From the NCBI RefSeq assembly GCF_015223355.1, contig NZ_JADFFK010000010.1, positions 62,001-126,000 of the forward strand: a DNA stretch of 64,000 nucleotides, given 5' to 3'. Of the stretch, positions 26,063-34,477 are shown piece by piece. Below the pieces are notes generated by a model. It was not told the origin of the DNA. It was given only the letters and a program-made list of their open reading frames with translations, and ran no database searches. This DNA comes from Salipiger mangrovisoli. Lineage in GTDB: Bacteria; Pseudomonadota; Alphaproteobacteria; Rhodobacterales; Rhodobacteraceae. Within the stretch, counting starts at the first letter, position 1. Each line of letters begins with the position of its first letter. The position numbers were made by a program, and so were the translations under genes.

Positions 26063-26165
26063 TATTGCAATTCCTTTACTTTTCGCGTTGCTGCCGTGGC
26101 ACACCTCTGTATACGGGAAGGCAAGTTCCACCCCATAGACTTCATCCTGACCAGGAGACCGCTCC

Positions 26166-27167
26166 ATGACCGTGACCGTCGGCATCAATGGATTCGGCCG
26201 CATTGGCCGCTGCACCCTCGCCCATATCGCCGAGAGCGCGCGCAACGACGTGCAGGTGGTGAAGATCAACGCCACCGGCCCGATCGAGACCGCCGCCCAC
26301 CTGCTGCGCTATGACAGCGTGCACGGCCGCTTCGGCGGCGAGGTCCGCGTCAGCGGCTCCAGCATGGACATCGGCCGCGGCCCGATGGAGGTCATGTCGA
26401 CCTACAACATGGCCGAGCTCGACTGGACCGGCTGCGACGTCGTGCTGGAATGCACCGGCAACTTCAACGACGGCGAGAAGGCCGTGCAGCACATCCACCA
26501 GGGCGCGCGCTCGGTGCTGATCTCGGCCCCGGCCAAGAACGTGCAGAAGACCATCGTTTACGGCGTGAACCACCGCGAGCTCCAAAAGGGCCACACAATG
26601 GTCTCGAACGGCTCGTGCACCACCAACGCGCTGGCGCCGCTGGCCAAGGTGCTCGACGAGGCGGTGGGCATCGAGAGCGGCATCATGACCACGATCCACT
26701 CCTACACTGGCGACCAGCCGACGCTGGACCGCCGCCACAAGGATCTCTACCGCGCCCGCGCCGCGGCCATGGCGATGATCCCGACCTCGACCGGCGCGGC
26801 CAAGGCGCTCGGCGAGGTGCTGCCGAACCTGCGCGGCAAGCTCGACGGCTCGTCGATCCGCGTGCCGACGCCGAACGTCTCGGCGGTGGACCTGACCTTC
26901 CAGGCCGGCAAGGACGTGACCGTGGCCGACATCAACGAGATCATCCGCGAGGCCGCCGCTGGCCGCATGGGCTCGGTGCTGGCCTATGATCCCGAACCGA
27001 AGGTCTCGATCGATTTCAACCACACCACGCACAGCTCGATCTTCGCGCCGGACCAGACCAAGGTCATCGGTCGCACCGTGCGCGTGCTGGCCTGGTACGA
27101 CAACGAATGGGGTTTCTCGGCGCGCATGGCGGACGTGGCCGCCGAGCTGGGTCGCACGTTGCACTGA
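26166..27167 (+). CDS. gap: Type I glyceraldehyde-3-phosphate dehydrogenase, GapB-like
   Basis: 333 residues. VGINGFGRIGR begins the Rossmann fold; catalytic cysteine is in SNGSCTTNALAPL with the histidine in TTIHSYTGDQ. At the end of the second beta strand the protein reads VVKINATGP, where NAD-specific enzymes have IND; loss of that aspartate, together with LDRRHKDLYRARA, is as in NADP-using, gluconeogenic GapB of Bacillus. Cofactor preference is therefore inferred to be NADP. An AGGAG ribosome site is present, LacI-type elements lie upstream and a terminator follows. Confidence 0.93.
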   Translation: MTVTVGINGFGRIGRCTLAHIAESARNDVQVVKINATGPIETAAHLLRYDSVHGRFGGEVRVSGSSMDIGRGPMEVMSTYNMAELDWTGCDVVLECTGNFNDGEKAVQHIHQGARSVLISAPAKNVQKTIVYGVNHRELQKGHTMVSNGSCTTNALAPLAKVLDEAVGIESGIMTTIHSYTGDQPTLDRRHKDLYRARAAAMAMIPTSTGAAKALGEVLPNLRGKLDGSSIRVPTPNVSAVDLTFQAGKDVTVADINEIIREAAAGRMGSVLAYDPEPKVSIDFNHTTHSSIFAPDQTKVIGRTVRVLAWYDNEWGFSARMADVAAELGRTLH

Positions 27168-27190
27168 TCGCAGCCGATCATCGAATGGAC

Positions 27191-27217
27191 AAAGGGCGGC
27201 CACCTGGGCCGCCCTTT
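27191..27217 (+). terminator. Rho-independent terminator of gap
   Basis: AAAGGGCGGC / GCCGCCCTTT, a 10-bp perfect stem with a 7-nt loop, 23 bp after the gap stop. It can act in both directions with the convergent FMN reductase gene. Confidence 0.8.
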
Positions 27218-27248
27218 GGCGTTTTGGTCTGCCGTGCGGACACAGCGC

Positions 27249-27800
27249 TCAGGCGTGTTTCTCGATGAGGCTGGCAAAGGCGCTCATGATGGTACCGAGG
27301 AACTTCCTGGTGTCCTCGTTGGTCACCTCGCCCGTCTCCGAGATCAGCTTCATCAGGTTGCCGATATAAGCTTCGGGCTGCTGCAGCGGCTGCATGTTCA
27401 GGAAAACCAGGGACTGCCGCAGCTGGTGGTTGGCGCCGAAGCCCCCCGGTCCACCCGGCGAGCCGGTCACCACAGCCGCGGGCTTGCCGTCCCAGACGCT
27501 GTCGCCATAGGGGCGCGAGCCGACGTCGAGCGCGTTCTTCACGGCGGCGGGCAGGCCGCGGTTGTATTCCGGGGTGACGAAGAGGACCGCGTCGCTGGCC
27601 TTCACCTGGGCGCGGAAACGGGTCCAGGCCTCGGGCGACGTCCCCTCGTCGAGGTCGGGGTTGTAGAGCGGCAGGTCGCCGATCGCGACAAAGTCGAAAT
27701 CCAGCGCCTCGGGCGCAACTTCGGTCAGCGCCGTGGCGAGCATCCGGTTGTAAGAGCCCTCGCGCAGAGAGCCAACGATGACGGCAACTTTCCTGGACAT
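27249..27800 (-). CDS. NADPH-dependent FMN reductase
   Basis: 183 residues, flavodoxin-like fold. The phosphate loop is VGSLREGSYNRML at residues 8-20, and the second flavin motif is TPEYNRGLPAAVKNALD. Members reduce FMN, quinones, chromate or azo dyes; the substrate here cannot be told. The start at 27800 follows an AAGGAGACTGTC ribosome site. It is monocistronic, after a gap of 154 bp from the ketoacyl synthase. Confidence 0.88.
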   Translation of the reverse strand: MSRKVAVIVGSLREGSYNRMLATALTEVAPEALDFDFVAIGDLPLYNPDLDEGTSPEAWTRFRAQVKASDAVLFVTPEYNRGLPAAVKNALDVGSRPYGDSVWDGKPAAVVTGSPGGPGGFGANHQLRQSLVFLNMQPLQQPEAYIGNLMKLISETGEVTNEDTRKFLGTIMSAFASLIEKHA

Positions 27801-27914
27801 GACAGTCTCCTTTCCTTGCCTTTGCCCCAGATATGGGACTGTGCCGGAAGGAGAGCAGGCCGATTTGCGCACGCTGCCTGCGCAGGAGAGCGCGGAACAC
27901 CTGACCCGGAGAGC

Positions 27915-27938
27915 GGCAGGGTACGTCGGCACCCTGCC
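27915..27938. terminator. Hairpin after the ketoacyl synthase operon
   Basis: GGCAGGGT / ACCCTGCC, 8-bp perfect stem with an 8-nt loop, 16 bp beyond the synthase stop codon. No T-run on the relevant strand. Confidence 0.45.
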
Positions 27939-27954
27939 CGCCTTTTGCGGAGGG

Positions 27955-29163
27955 TCAGACCTTGCGCAGCGCGAGCACCGCGTTGAGCCCGCCGAAGGCG
28001 AAGGCGTTCGACAGGACCACCGAGACATCCGCCTCTCGCGCCTCGTTGGGCACCACGTCGAGCGCGCATTCCGCGTCGAATTCCTCGTGGCCTATCGTCG
28101 GGGCGATCACCCCGTCGCGCAGCGCCATGATGCAGGCCAGCAGTTCGACCGCGCCGGTACCGCCGATGCAATGGCCGTGCATCGACTTGGTCGAGGAGAT
28201 CATCAGCCGGTCCGCCTGCGGTCCCATGGCATCGGCCACGGCGGCGCATTCGGTCTTGTCGTTGGCGGCGGTGCCCGTGCCATGGGCATTGATGTAGCCC
28301 ACCTCGTCGCGGTCGATACGCCCGTCGCGCAGCGCACCCGAGATCGCCCGCGCCGCGCCCTGCTTGGACGGCATGACGATGTCGGCGGCGTCCGAGGTCA
28401 TCGCAAAACCGACCACCTCGGCAAGGATGTCGGCACCGCGCGCCCTCGCGTGATCGTAGTCCTCGAAGACGTAGACCCCCGCGCCCTCGCCCTGCACCAT
28501 GCCGTTGCGGTTGGCAGAGAACGGGCGGCAGGCGTCCTTGGACATGACCCGCAGCCCTTCCCAGGCCTTCACCCCGCCAAAGCAGAGCATCGACTCCGCC
28601 CCGCCGGTGATCATCGCCGGGCATGCGCCCGAGCGGACCATCTGGAAGGCGAGCCCCATGGCATGGTTGGAACTGGCGCAGGCGGTGGCGACGGTGAAGG
28701 TCGGTCCGCGCAAGTTGAACTCCATGCTGACATGGCTGGCAGCGGCGTTGTTCATCAGCTTGGGCACGACGAAGGGGTGAACGCGGTTCTTGCCCTCCTC
28801 GTAGACCGAGCGGTAATTCTCGTCCTGCGTGGTCAGACCGCCGCCCGAGGTTCCCAGCACCACGCCCGAGCGGTCCGCCATATCGCCATGGAACTCCAGC
28901 CCCGATTGTGCGATCGCCTCGCGCGCCGCGATCAGCGCAAATTGCGTGAAGCGATCGTAGAGCGCAAGCTGCTGGCGGTTGAAAGTCTCTTCCGGCTCGT
29001 AGCCCTTGACCTGCCCGCCGATGCGGATGGCCAGACGCTCGACGTCCCGGAACTCCAGTTCCCCGATGCCACAGCGCCCTTCGCGCATGGCCTCGAATGT
29101 TGCAGGCACGCCGCGCCCCAGCGCGTTGATCGTGCCTGCACCCGTAATGACGACCCGTTTCAC
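27955..29163 (-). CDS. Beta-ketoacyl-ACP synthase (FabF/KAS II type)
   Basis: 402 residues. The Cys-His-His triad is visible: TACASSNH (C162), NAHGTGTAAND (H294) and TKSMHGHCIGG (K326, H329). It extends acyl chains on ACP by two carbons. The start is a GTG whose GTGA overlaps the stop of the dedicated ACP gene, so the pair is coupled. Position downstream of lpxD suggests a role in making lipid A or other envelope acyl chains, not bulk fatty acids; the specialised role is inferred. The housekeeping fabF is expected elsewhere. Confidence 0.88.
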   Translation of the reverse strand: MKRVVITGAGTINALGRGVPATFEAMREGRCGIGELEFRDVERLAIRIGGQVKGYEPEETFNRQQLALYDRFTQFALIAAREAIAQSGLEFHGDMADRSGVVLGTSGGGLTTQDENYRSVYEEGKNRVHPFVVPKLMNNAAASHVSMEFNLRGPTFTVATACASSNHAMGLAFQMVRSGACPAMITGGAESMLCFGGVKAWEGLRVMSKDACRPFSANRNGMVQGEGAGVYVFEDYDHARARGADILAEVVGFAMTSDAADIVMPSKQGAARAISGALRDGRIDRDEVGYINAHGTGTAANDKTECAAVADAMGPQADRLMISSTKSMHGHCIGGTGAVELLACIMALRDGVIAPTIGHEEFDAECALDVVPNEAREADVSVVLSNAFAFGGLNAVLALRKV

Positions 29164-29420
29164 GCGGTCTGCTCGGCCACCAGCTTCTCGATCCCGGCGA
29201 CGATGGTCGACACCGAGGAGATGTCAAAATCGCTTTGCTCGGGCTCGTTGGCGTTGAACGGAACCGAGATGTCGAAGGCTTCCTCGATGGCGAAGATGCT
29301 CTCGACAAGGCCAAGACTGTCGATCCCCAGGTCCTCGAGCGTGCTCTCCATCGCCACGTCCGAGGGTTCGAGAACGGCCTGTTCGGCGATGATCTCGATG
29401 ACCTTGTCTTTCACACTCAT
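29160..29420 (-). CDS. Acyl carrier protein (specialised)
   Basis: 86 residues. The phosphopantetheine serine is S35 in LGIDSLGLVES, followed by the second acidic helix IFAIEEAFDISVPF. An Asn/Glu-rich segment NANEPEQSDFD sits before the last helix. It carries growing acyl chains; the overlap with the ketoacyl synthase start makes it that enzyme's likely partner. It is distinct from the longer AcpXL of rhizobia. 47 bp separate it from lpxD. Confidence 0.88.
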   Translation of the reverse strand: MSVKDKVIEIIAEQAVLEPSDVAMESTLEDLGIDSLGLVESIFAIEEAFDISVPFNANEPEQSDFDISSVSTIVAGIEKLVAEQTA

Positions 29421-29467
29421 GGTGCTGCGCTCCCCATTATCGTCGCAGGGTCCGTGTCAGGGTCGGC

Positions 29468-30580
29468 TTACTCATTCCCCATGAGCTTGGAAACAGATTT
29501 CTTGAGTTCCGCGACTTCTTTGAAGAGCCGTGGCAATCTGCGCAAACCCTTGTAAGTCTCGACGTGGCTTTCCATTTTCATCGCCGGGTAGCCCAGCATG
29601 ACACGCCCTGCCGGGATGTTCGACAGCACAGTGGTGCCGCCGCCGGTGATCACGTTGTCGCCGATGAAAATGTTGTCCGAGACGCCAGTCTGCCCGGCGA
29701 GCACGACGTTGTTGCCGATCTTCGTCGAGCCGGCGATGCCGCAGCAGCCGCAGATAAGCGTGTTGTCGCCGACCACGACGTTGTGGCCGATCATCACCAG
29801 GTTGTCGATCTTGGTGCCGTTGCCGATCTTCGTGTCACGCACCGAGCCGCGGTCGATGGTGGCATTGGCGCCGACCTCGCAGTCGTCACCGATGGTGACC
29901 GCGCCGAGCGAGTGGATGCGGGCCCATTGCTGGGCTACTTGCGTGCCTTCCTCGCCGAGGCTGGCACGGGCCTTCTCGACGCCCGAGACCTCGGGGGTGA
30001 CGAAGCTGAAGCCGTCGCCGCCGATGCTGGCGTTGAACTGGCCGAAGAACCGCGCCCCGATGGTGCAGCGCGCGCCGATGCGCACGCCGGAGTGGATCAT
30101 CGCGTCCTCGCCGATGGTCGCATCCTCGCCGATGAAGACCTGCGGGCCGATGACCGAGCGCGCGCCGATCTTCGCCCGCGCGCCGATCACCGTGAACGCC
30201 GCGACCGAAACGCCTTCGCCCAATTCGGCCGAGGGATCGATGCTGGCGGTCGGATGGATGCCTTCGCCGTAGCCGTTGCCACGGTCGAGCATTGCGGACA
30301 GGCCGGAAAGCGCATGGCGCGGGCGCGGCGCGAGGATGGCGGCCTGCAGCCCCATGCCCTGCCAGTCGGCCCCTTCCCAAAGCATGGCGGCATGCGCCTT
30401 GCCCTCGCCGATCTGTGCGGCGAACTCGGGTTTCATGGCCAGCGCCAGCTGGCCCTCTTCGGCCTGCGCCGGCTCGGCGACCGAGGTGATGCGGATCGAG
30501 GTGTCGCCCTCGGCCGTCAGGCCGAGCGCGGAAGCGATCTCTGCGATGGAGTGGCTGTGTACGGTGCTGTCTAGGGACAT
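29468..30580 (-). CDS. lpxD: UDP-3-O-acylglucosamine N-acyltransferase
   Basis: 370 residues. An N-terminal uridine-binding domain (about 1-100) leads to a left-handed beta-helix of hexapeptide repeats (SVIGPQVFIGEDATIGEDAM, MIGHNVVVGDNTLICG, IFIGDNVITGGGTTVL) with the catalytic histidine in MIGHNV. A C-terminal helix follows. It adds the N-linked 3-hydroxyacyl chain in lipid A synthesis. It is not in the usual bamA-lpxD-fabZ-lpxA cluster here but follows an L,D-transpeptidase gene by 30 bp. Confidence 0.94.
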   Translation of the reverse strand: MSLDSTVHSHSIAEIASALGLTAEGDTSIRITSVAEPAQAEEGQLALAMKPEFAAQIGEGKAHAAMLWEGADWQGMGLQAAILAPRPRHALSGLSAMLDRGNGYGEGIHPTASIDPSAELGEGVSVAAFTVIGARAKIGARSVIGPQVFIGEDATIGEDAMIHSGVRIGARCTIGARFFGQFNASIGGDGFSFVTPEVSGVEKARASLGEEGTQVAQQWARIHSLGAVTIGDDCEVGANATIDRGSVRDTKIGNGTKIDNLVMIGHNVVVGDNTLICGCCGIAGSTKIGNNVVLAGQTGVSDNIFIGDNVITGGGTTVLSNIPAGRVMLGYPAMKMESHVETYKGLRRLPRLFKEVAELKKSVSKLMGNE

Positions 30581-30610
30581 GGGGTCCTCCGGGATGCTCT
30601 CCCCGAGGAT

Positions 30611-32236
30611 TTAACTCGGCCCGCCTGCCAGTACCACCCCCGCGGCGCTCAGCGCATCCCAGATGCGTGCATCCCGGCCATAAACATCGGCGCGATACTC
30701 CATCTCGCCCTTCACGGTGGTGAAGGCGGTCCGGTAGATCAGGTGCACCGGCACCGGCTGGTCGAGGTTCACCCGCGTCTCGCGCCCGGTGTTGAGCTTG
30801 GACTGGAACAGCCCGACCGGGTCCGAAGTCTGCCGCGACAGCAGCGTGTAGGCGAAATCATGCGGATCGCTGAGACGCACGCAGCCGTGCGAGAAGGTGC
30901 GTTGCGTCCGGTCGAACAGCGATTTCGACGGCGTGTCGTGCAGGTAGATGTTGTACTTGTTCGGGAACATGAACTTCACTGTCCCGAGCGCGTTGCGCGG
31001 CCCCGGCGGCTGGCGCATGGCAAAGGGGAAGCTCGATGCGCTGTATTGGGCAAAGCCATTGGCGCGGTTGACCTGGCGACCCTGCTGGTCGGTGATCTCG
31101 AGGTGCCCGGCAGCGCCGGGGTTCTGGCGCAGCAGCGGCAGATATTCGTTCACCACGATCGAGCGCGGCACGTACCAAGACGGGTTGATCACCATGAATT
31201 CCATCTGGTCCGAGAATTCCGGCGTGCGGCGGTCGCTCTCCTGCGAGCCGACCACCGAGCGAGTCTCGAAGGTCACCTTGCCGTCATCGACGATCTCGGC
31301 GTGGAAATCCGTGAGGTTCACCATGATGTGACGCTTGCCGAGCCCGCCGGGCAGGTTCAGCCAGCGCTCGCGTTCCATCGCCACCAGCACCGCCTTGAGC
31401 CGGTCCTCGGCCGGGATGTTCAGCTGGCTGAGCGTGCCCGACCCCGCGACGCCATCGACAGCCAGCCCGTGGCTTTCCTGGAACCGCATGACCGCACTGC
31501 GCAGCGTGTCGTCATACTCGGCCGAGAGCGTGGGCTTGAGATAGCCCATTGCAATGAGCCGGTCGCGCAGCGTCACGACATCCCCGCCGCGCATGCCCAT
31601 CTCGAGCTTGGCCGTGCGCACGGTCGGCCCCCAGCCGCCGCGCGCCACGGTCTGTTCGAGCTTGAGCTTGGCGCGCAGGAGGCGGGCGTATTCGTCCGAG
31701 GAAGGCGCGAGGTGCTGGAGCACCTGGTAGGGATCGCTGGCGGCGAGAACTTCGAGCAGGATCTTCGGATCACGACGGGGGGCCTCGCGCTTGATGCCCG
31801 CGTCGGTCTGCGCGGGCACCAGGATTCCGCTCTGAAGGTCACGGGCGTACTGCAGGAAGGCGCGGCTTAGTTTCACCTCGAGTTCCCCGCGCGCGTGCTC
31901 GCCTTCGACGTGGCGCATCTCGCGGATCAGCCCGTCGAGATCGTAGCGCTGCGTCGGCAACCCGTGCACCGCGGCGGTGCCAAGCGCCTCGATCAACGCC
32001 GCGCGGCGCAGCGCCGAACTCTCCTCGGGGCCGGTCCAGATCGGCGCGAAACCGCGGGTACGGTAGAAGGCCGCGAGCCCCTCGTTGTCAGAGAGATTCT
32101 CGGCGACGGCCTGCTTGTAGGCGGTCATCGACAGCGCCTGAGCCCCTGCCATGCCTGCCGGCAGCGCAACCAGCGCGCTTGCCAGAACAAGTGCCGCCAG
32201 ACTGCTTCCACGACGGAAATTCCGCATTTTACCCAT
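30611..32236 (-). CDS. L,D-transpeptidase (YcbB/LdtD-like)
   Basis: About 541 residues. A signal peptide with ALVLASALVALPAGMAGAQA is followed by an N-terminal scaffold domain, a peptidoglycan-binding domain (MGYLKPTLSAEYDDTLRSAV) and the YkuD catalytic domain with SHGCVRLSDP (about C452). It makes 3-3 crosslinks in peptidoglycan. The ATG at 32236 was taken; 32227 is equally possible, and an upstream extension to 32350 lacks a signal-peptide start. It heads a likely operon with lpxD, ACP and the ketoacyl synthase, and is divergent from a DUF882 protein, as ycbB and ycbK are neighbours in E. coli. Confidence 0.9.
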   Translation of the reverse strand: MGKMRNFRRGSSLAALVLASALVALPAGMAGAQALSMTAYKQAVAENLSDNEGLAAFYRTRGFAPIWTGPEESSALRRAALIEALGTAAVHGLPTQRYDLDGLIREMRHVEGEHARGELEVKLSRAFLQYARDLQSGILVPAQTDAGIKREAPRRDPKILLEVLAASDPYQVLQHLAPSSDEYARLLRAKLKLEQTVARGGWGPTVRTAKLEMGMRGGDVVTLRDRLIAMGYLKPTLSAEYDDTLRSAVMRFQESHGLAVDGVAGSGTLSQLNIPAEDRLKAVLVAMERERWLNLPGGLGKRHIMVNLTDFHAEIVDDGKVTFETRSVVGSQESDRRTPEFSDQMEFMVINPSWYVPRSIVVNEYLPLLRQNPGAAGHLEITDQQGRQVNRANGFAQYSASSFPFAMRQPPGPRNALGTVKFMFPNKYNIYLHDTPSKSLFDRTQRTFSHGCVRLSDPHDFAYTLLSRQTSDPVGLFQSKLNTGRETRVNLDQPVPVHLIYRTAFTTVKGEMEYRADVYGRDARIWDALSAAGVVLAGGPS

Positions 32237-32572
32237 CTCGACCCGTATCTTTTGTTTTCGTGCCCCTGACGCGATTTTCCGGTGCAGCATGGGGGCTTGT
32301 CCACACACAATCGCGCGTGATCTTCGAGTTTTCCGCACCTGAGACGCCAATGCACTGACGCCACGTAGGTTCCCACCTGGCGCAACACTGCTTCTCGGTG
32401 TGTGCGCAAAATTTCGCCGATTTCCCGGCGGAACCCACTAGGGGTTGGAGAATATCCTTCATCGATAAATTTTCCTGTGCCATAAAAGCCGCACATCTGG
32501 GGGAAAGATGGTAGGTCCGCCCAACGAGGCGGAACAAACAGGCACAGCGACTAAACGGGACAGGCGCTTCAC
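32237..32572. promoter_or_regulatory. Divergent promoter region between L,D-transpeptidase and DUF882 genes
   Basis: 336 bp with no supported gene. It holds an inverted repeat TCCGCC-N6-GGCGGA at 32516-32533, 40 bp before the DUF882 ATG, and several AT-richer patches. No recognised regulator site or small RNA was identified. Confidence 0.4.
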
Positions 32573-33142
32573 ATGACAAACACGACAGCAAGCGGCATCT
32601 CGCGGCGTGGCCTTCTTGGCGCGTTCGCGGCAACCCTCGTCACGGCAGCACCCACTTACGCAAGCGCGGCAGGCTTCCTGCGCGGCGCGGGCGATGTGCG
32701 CCGCCTGCGGATGTATTCCGCACGCACCGGCGAGACGCTCAACATGATCTACTGGATCGAAGGGGAATACATCCCCGATGCGCTGAAGGAGATTTCCTAC
32801 TTCATGCGCGACTGGCGCACGAACGACGTCAAGAACATCGACGCGCGCACCATCGACATCATGACGGCCGCCCACAACCTGATGGACGTGAGCGAACCCT
32901 ACATGCTGATCTCGGGCTACCGCTGCCCGAAAACCAACGCGATGCTCCGGTCTCGGTCCTCGGGCGTTGCAAAGAACTCTCGTCACCTCAAGGGCGAAGC
33001 GGCCGACCTGCGGCTGAACTCGCGCTCGGTCAACCAGATGGCCCGCGCCGCGGCCTCCTGCAACGCGGGCGGCGTCGGACGTTACTCCAGCTCGAACTTC
33101 GTGCACATGGACTGCGGCCCGGTGCGCAGCTGGGGCAGCTGA
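32573..33142 (+). CDS. DUF882 (YcbK/MepK-like) Tat-exported peptidoglycan peptidase
   Basis: 189 residues. The N-terminus has a twin-arginine signal (SRRGLLGAFAATLVTAAP). The M15-like zinc site is visible: SRHLKGEAADL (H138, D145) and FVHMDCG (H178, D180). In E. coli the relative MepK cleaves 3-3 crosslinks made by L,D-transpeptidases; the divergent partner here is such a transpeptidase, so the two may make and remove the same bond. The exact cleavage is inferred. A terminator follows. Confidence 0.87.
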   Translation: MTNTTASGISRRGLLGAFAATLVTAAPTYASAAGFLRGAGDVRRLRMYSARTGETLNMIYWIEGEYIPDALKEISYFMRDWRTNDVKNIDARTIDIMTAAHNLMDVSEPYMLISGYRCPKTNAMLRSRSSGVAKNSRHLKGEAADLRLNSRSVNQMARAAASCNAGGVGRYSSSNFVHMDCGPVRSWGS

Positions 33143-33167
33143 TCTGCCACTTCGGTTTTTGTGTGAC

Positions 33168-33195
33168 AGGGGCGCCCAAGGGGCGCCCTTTGTCT
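33168..33195 (+). terminator. Rho-independent terminator of DUF882 gene
   Basis: AGGGGCGCCC / GGGCGCCCTT, 10-bp stem with one G-T pair and a 3-nt loop, followed by TTTGTCTTT. Confidence 0.75.
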
Positions 33196-33254
33196 TTCCG
33201 GGCAGGCCGAGCCTGCGGCACCTCCCGCGGGGTAGGTTTCGCTGAAAGACGCGC

Positions 33255-33776
33255 TCAGCCGAGGCGCGATCGCCATTCATCGAGGGCGGCATTGCCGTCG
33301 CGCGTGGCCGGGCTGGTCTGGGCAGTCTCGGCTGTCTCGACGGCCAGGCGGGAGCCTTGCGCGAAAGCCGCTGCCAGCTGTCGCTGGAAGTCCTGCCCCT
33401 TGGTCTGGTGGCGCGCGCCGAAATAGAAGCTGACCACCGCTCCCAACAGCCACCACAGCGGTTCCGGCACCAGTGCCAACCCCGTCATGCGCGCGGCGAA
33501 CCACTCCGGGCTGGTCATCGCGCTGACCAGCAGGGCGAGCGTTCCGAAGGCCAGCGCCGGGCGCGGCAGGCGGTTGAGCGAATCCACCAGCCTGTCGAAG
33601 CGCGACACCGGCGCGCGCGCGAACTCCTGCGCGAACTGCGCCAGCGCCGCGGCGCGCTGGCTGGCCTCGCGCGCCGCCCCGGCCTCGGCGTTCTCGCGGA
33701 AGACCTCGGCGGTCTCGCGCAGCGCGGTGCCGCCAGAGCCGAAGACCATGCCGAGAAGACCGTCCATCATGCCCAT
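33255..33776 (-). CDS. GTA-type 3TM holin
   Basis: 173 residues. A basic/amphipathic N-terminal part is followed by hydrophobic segments ALAFGTLALLVSAMTSPEWF and PLWWLLGAVVSFYFGAR and a charged tail. The layout and adjacency to a GH108 endolysin match the holin of the Rhodobacter gene transfer agent release pair (holin/endolysin lying away from the main GTA cluster). It would form lesions in the inner membrane so that the endolysin reaches the wall. It overlaps the endolysin end by 10 bp. Confidence 0.8.
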   Translation of the reverse strand: MGMMDGLLGMVFGSGGTALRETAEVFRENAEAGAAREASQRAAALAQFAQEFARAPVSRFDRLVDSLNRLPRPALAFGTLALLVSAMTSPEWFAARMTGLALVPEPLWWLLGAVVSFYFGARHQTKGQDFQRQLAAAFAQGSRLAVETAETAQTSPATRDGNAALDEWRSRLG

Positions 33777-34387
33777 GCTGCGACCCTTTCGCGGAACTGC
33801 GCCTCGGTGAGGCGGAAGCGCGGCGAGATGAAGCTCTCGGCGCGCAGGATCCAGCCGCCCTTGCCGCCGGCGCGGCTGCGGGCGAACTTGCGGCTGACCG
33901 GACGGCGGTCGGCCAGGGCGAAGTAGTAGTTGCGGCGCGCGATACCGTAGGCGTCGGCGATATGGTCCGGGGCCGCCGAGGCCGCGCGTGCCGCGGCGGC
34001 AATTGTCCGCGGCCCGACCACGCCATCCACCGCCACCGGCTCGCCCATGTCGCGCAGCAGATTTTGGAGCAGCTTCACCGCCATGCCGCCGGCGTTGACA
34101 TACATGTCGAAAACCGTCGGTTGCAGCAGTCTCGGCAGCGCGTCGAGCCGCGGCGCGCGGAAATAGTCGCGCAGGAAGATCTCGGCCGCCTCGGTCCCGG
34201 TGAGCCGCCGCAGATCCGCCCGGTCGACATCCCCGTCACCGTCGAGATCGCCTTCGAGCCGGCGCAGCGTGGCAAGCGTCACCCCGTGGTTCGTCGCCCC
34301 GCCGGGATCGTCCGGGTCATCGACGTAGCCGCCCTCTCGGGCGACGATATCCTGCGCCATGCGCCGGACCTCGGCCTCTTCGGTCAT
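33767..34387 (-). CDS. GTA-type endolysin, GH108 with peptidoglycan-binding domain
   Basis: 206 residues. The GH108 catalytic motif is REGGYVDDPDDPGGATNHGVT (E18). An EF-hand-like loop DLDGDGDVDRAD lies near residues 48-59. The second half, DGVVGPRTIAAA to YGIARRNYYFALA, is the PG_binding_3 domain of this lysozyme family. It cuts peptidoglycan for lysis and release of GTA particles. There is no signal peptide, so export depends on the holin. The start at 34387 was chosen because the domain begins at once. The two genes form an overlapping pair, with no other GTA gene in the window. Confidence 0.87.
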   Translation of the reverse strand: MTEEAEVRRMAQDIVAREGGYVDDPDDPGGATNHGVTLATLRRLEGDLDGDGDVDRADLRRLTGTEAAEIFLRDYFRAPRLDALPRLLQPTVFDMYVNAGGMAVKLLQNLLRDMGEPVAVDGVVGPRTIAAAARAASAAPDHIADAYGIARRNYYFALADRRPVSRKFARSRAGGKGGWILRAESFISPRFRLTEAQFRERVAAWA

Positions 34388-34477
34388 GCCAGCTGCCTCC
34401 GCTGAATGGGTTTCCCAAGACCCAATGCTCTGCCACAAGGGGTAAAGAGAGTTTCAGCGCGGCGTTCGGAGGGGACG

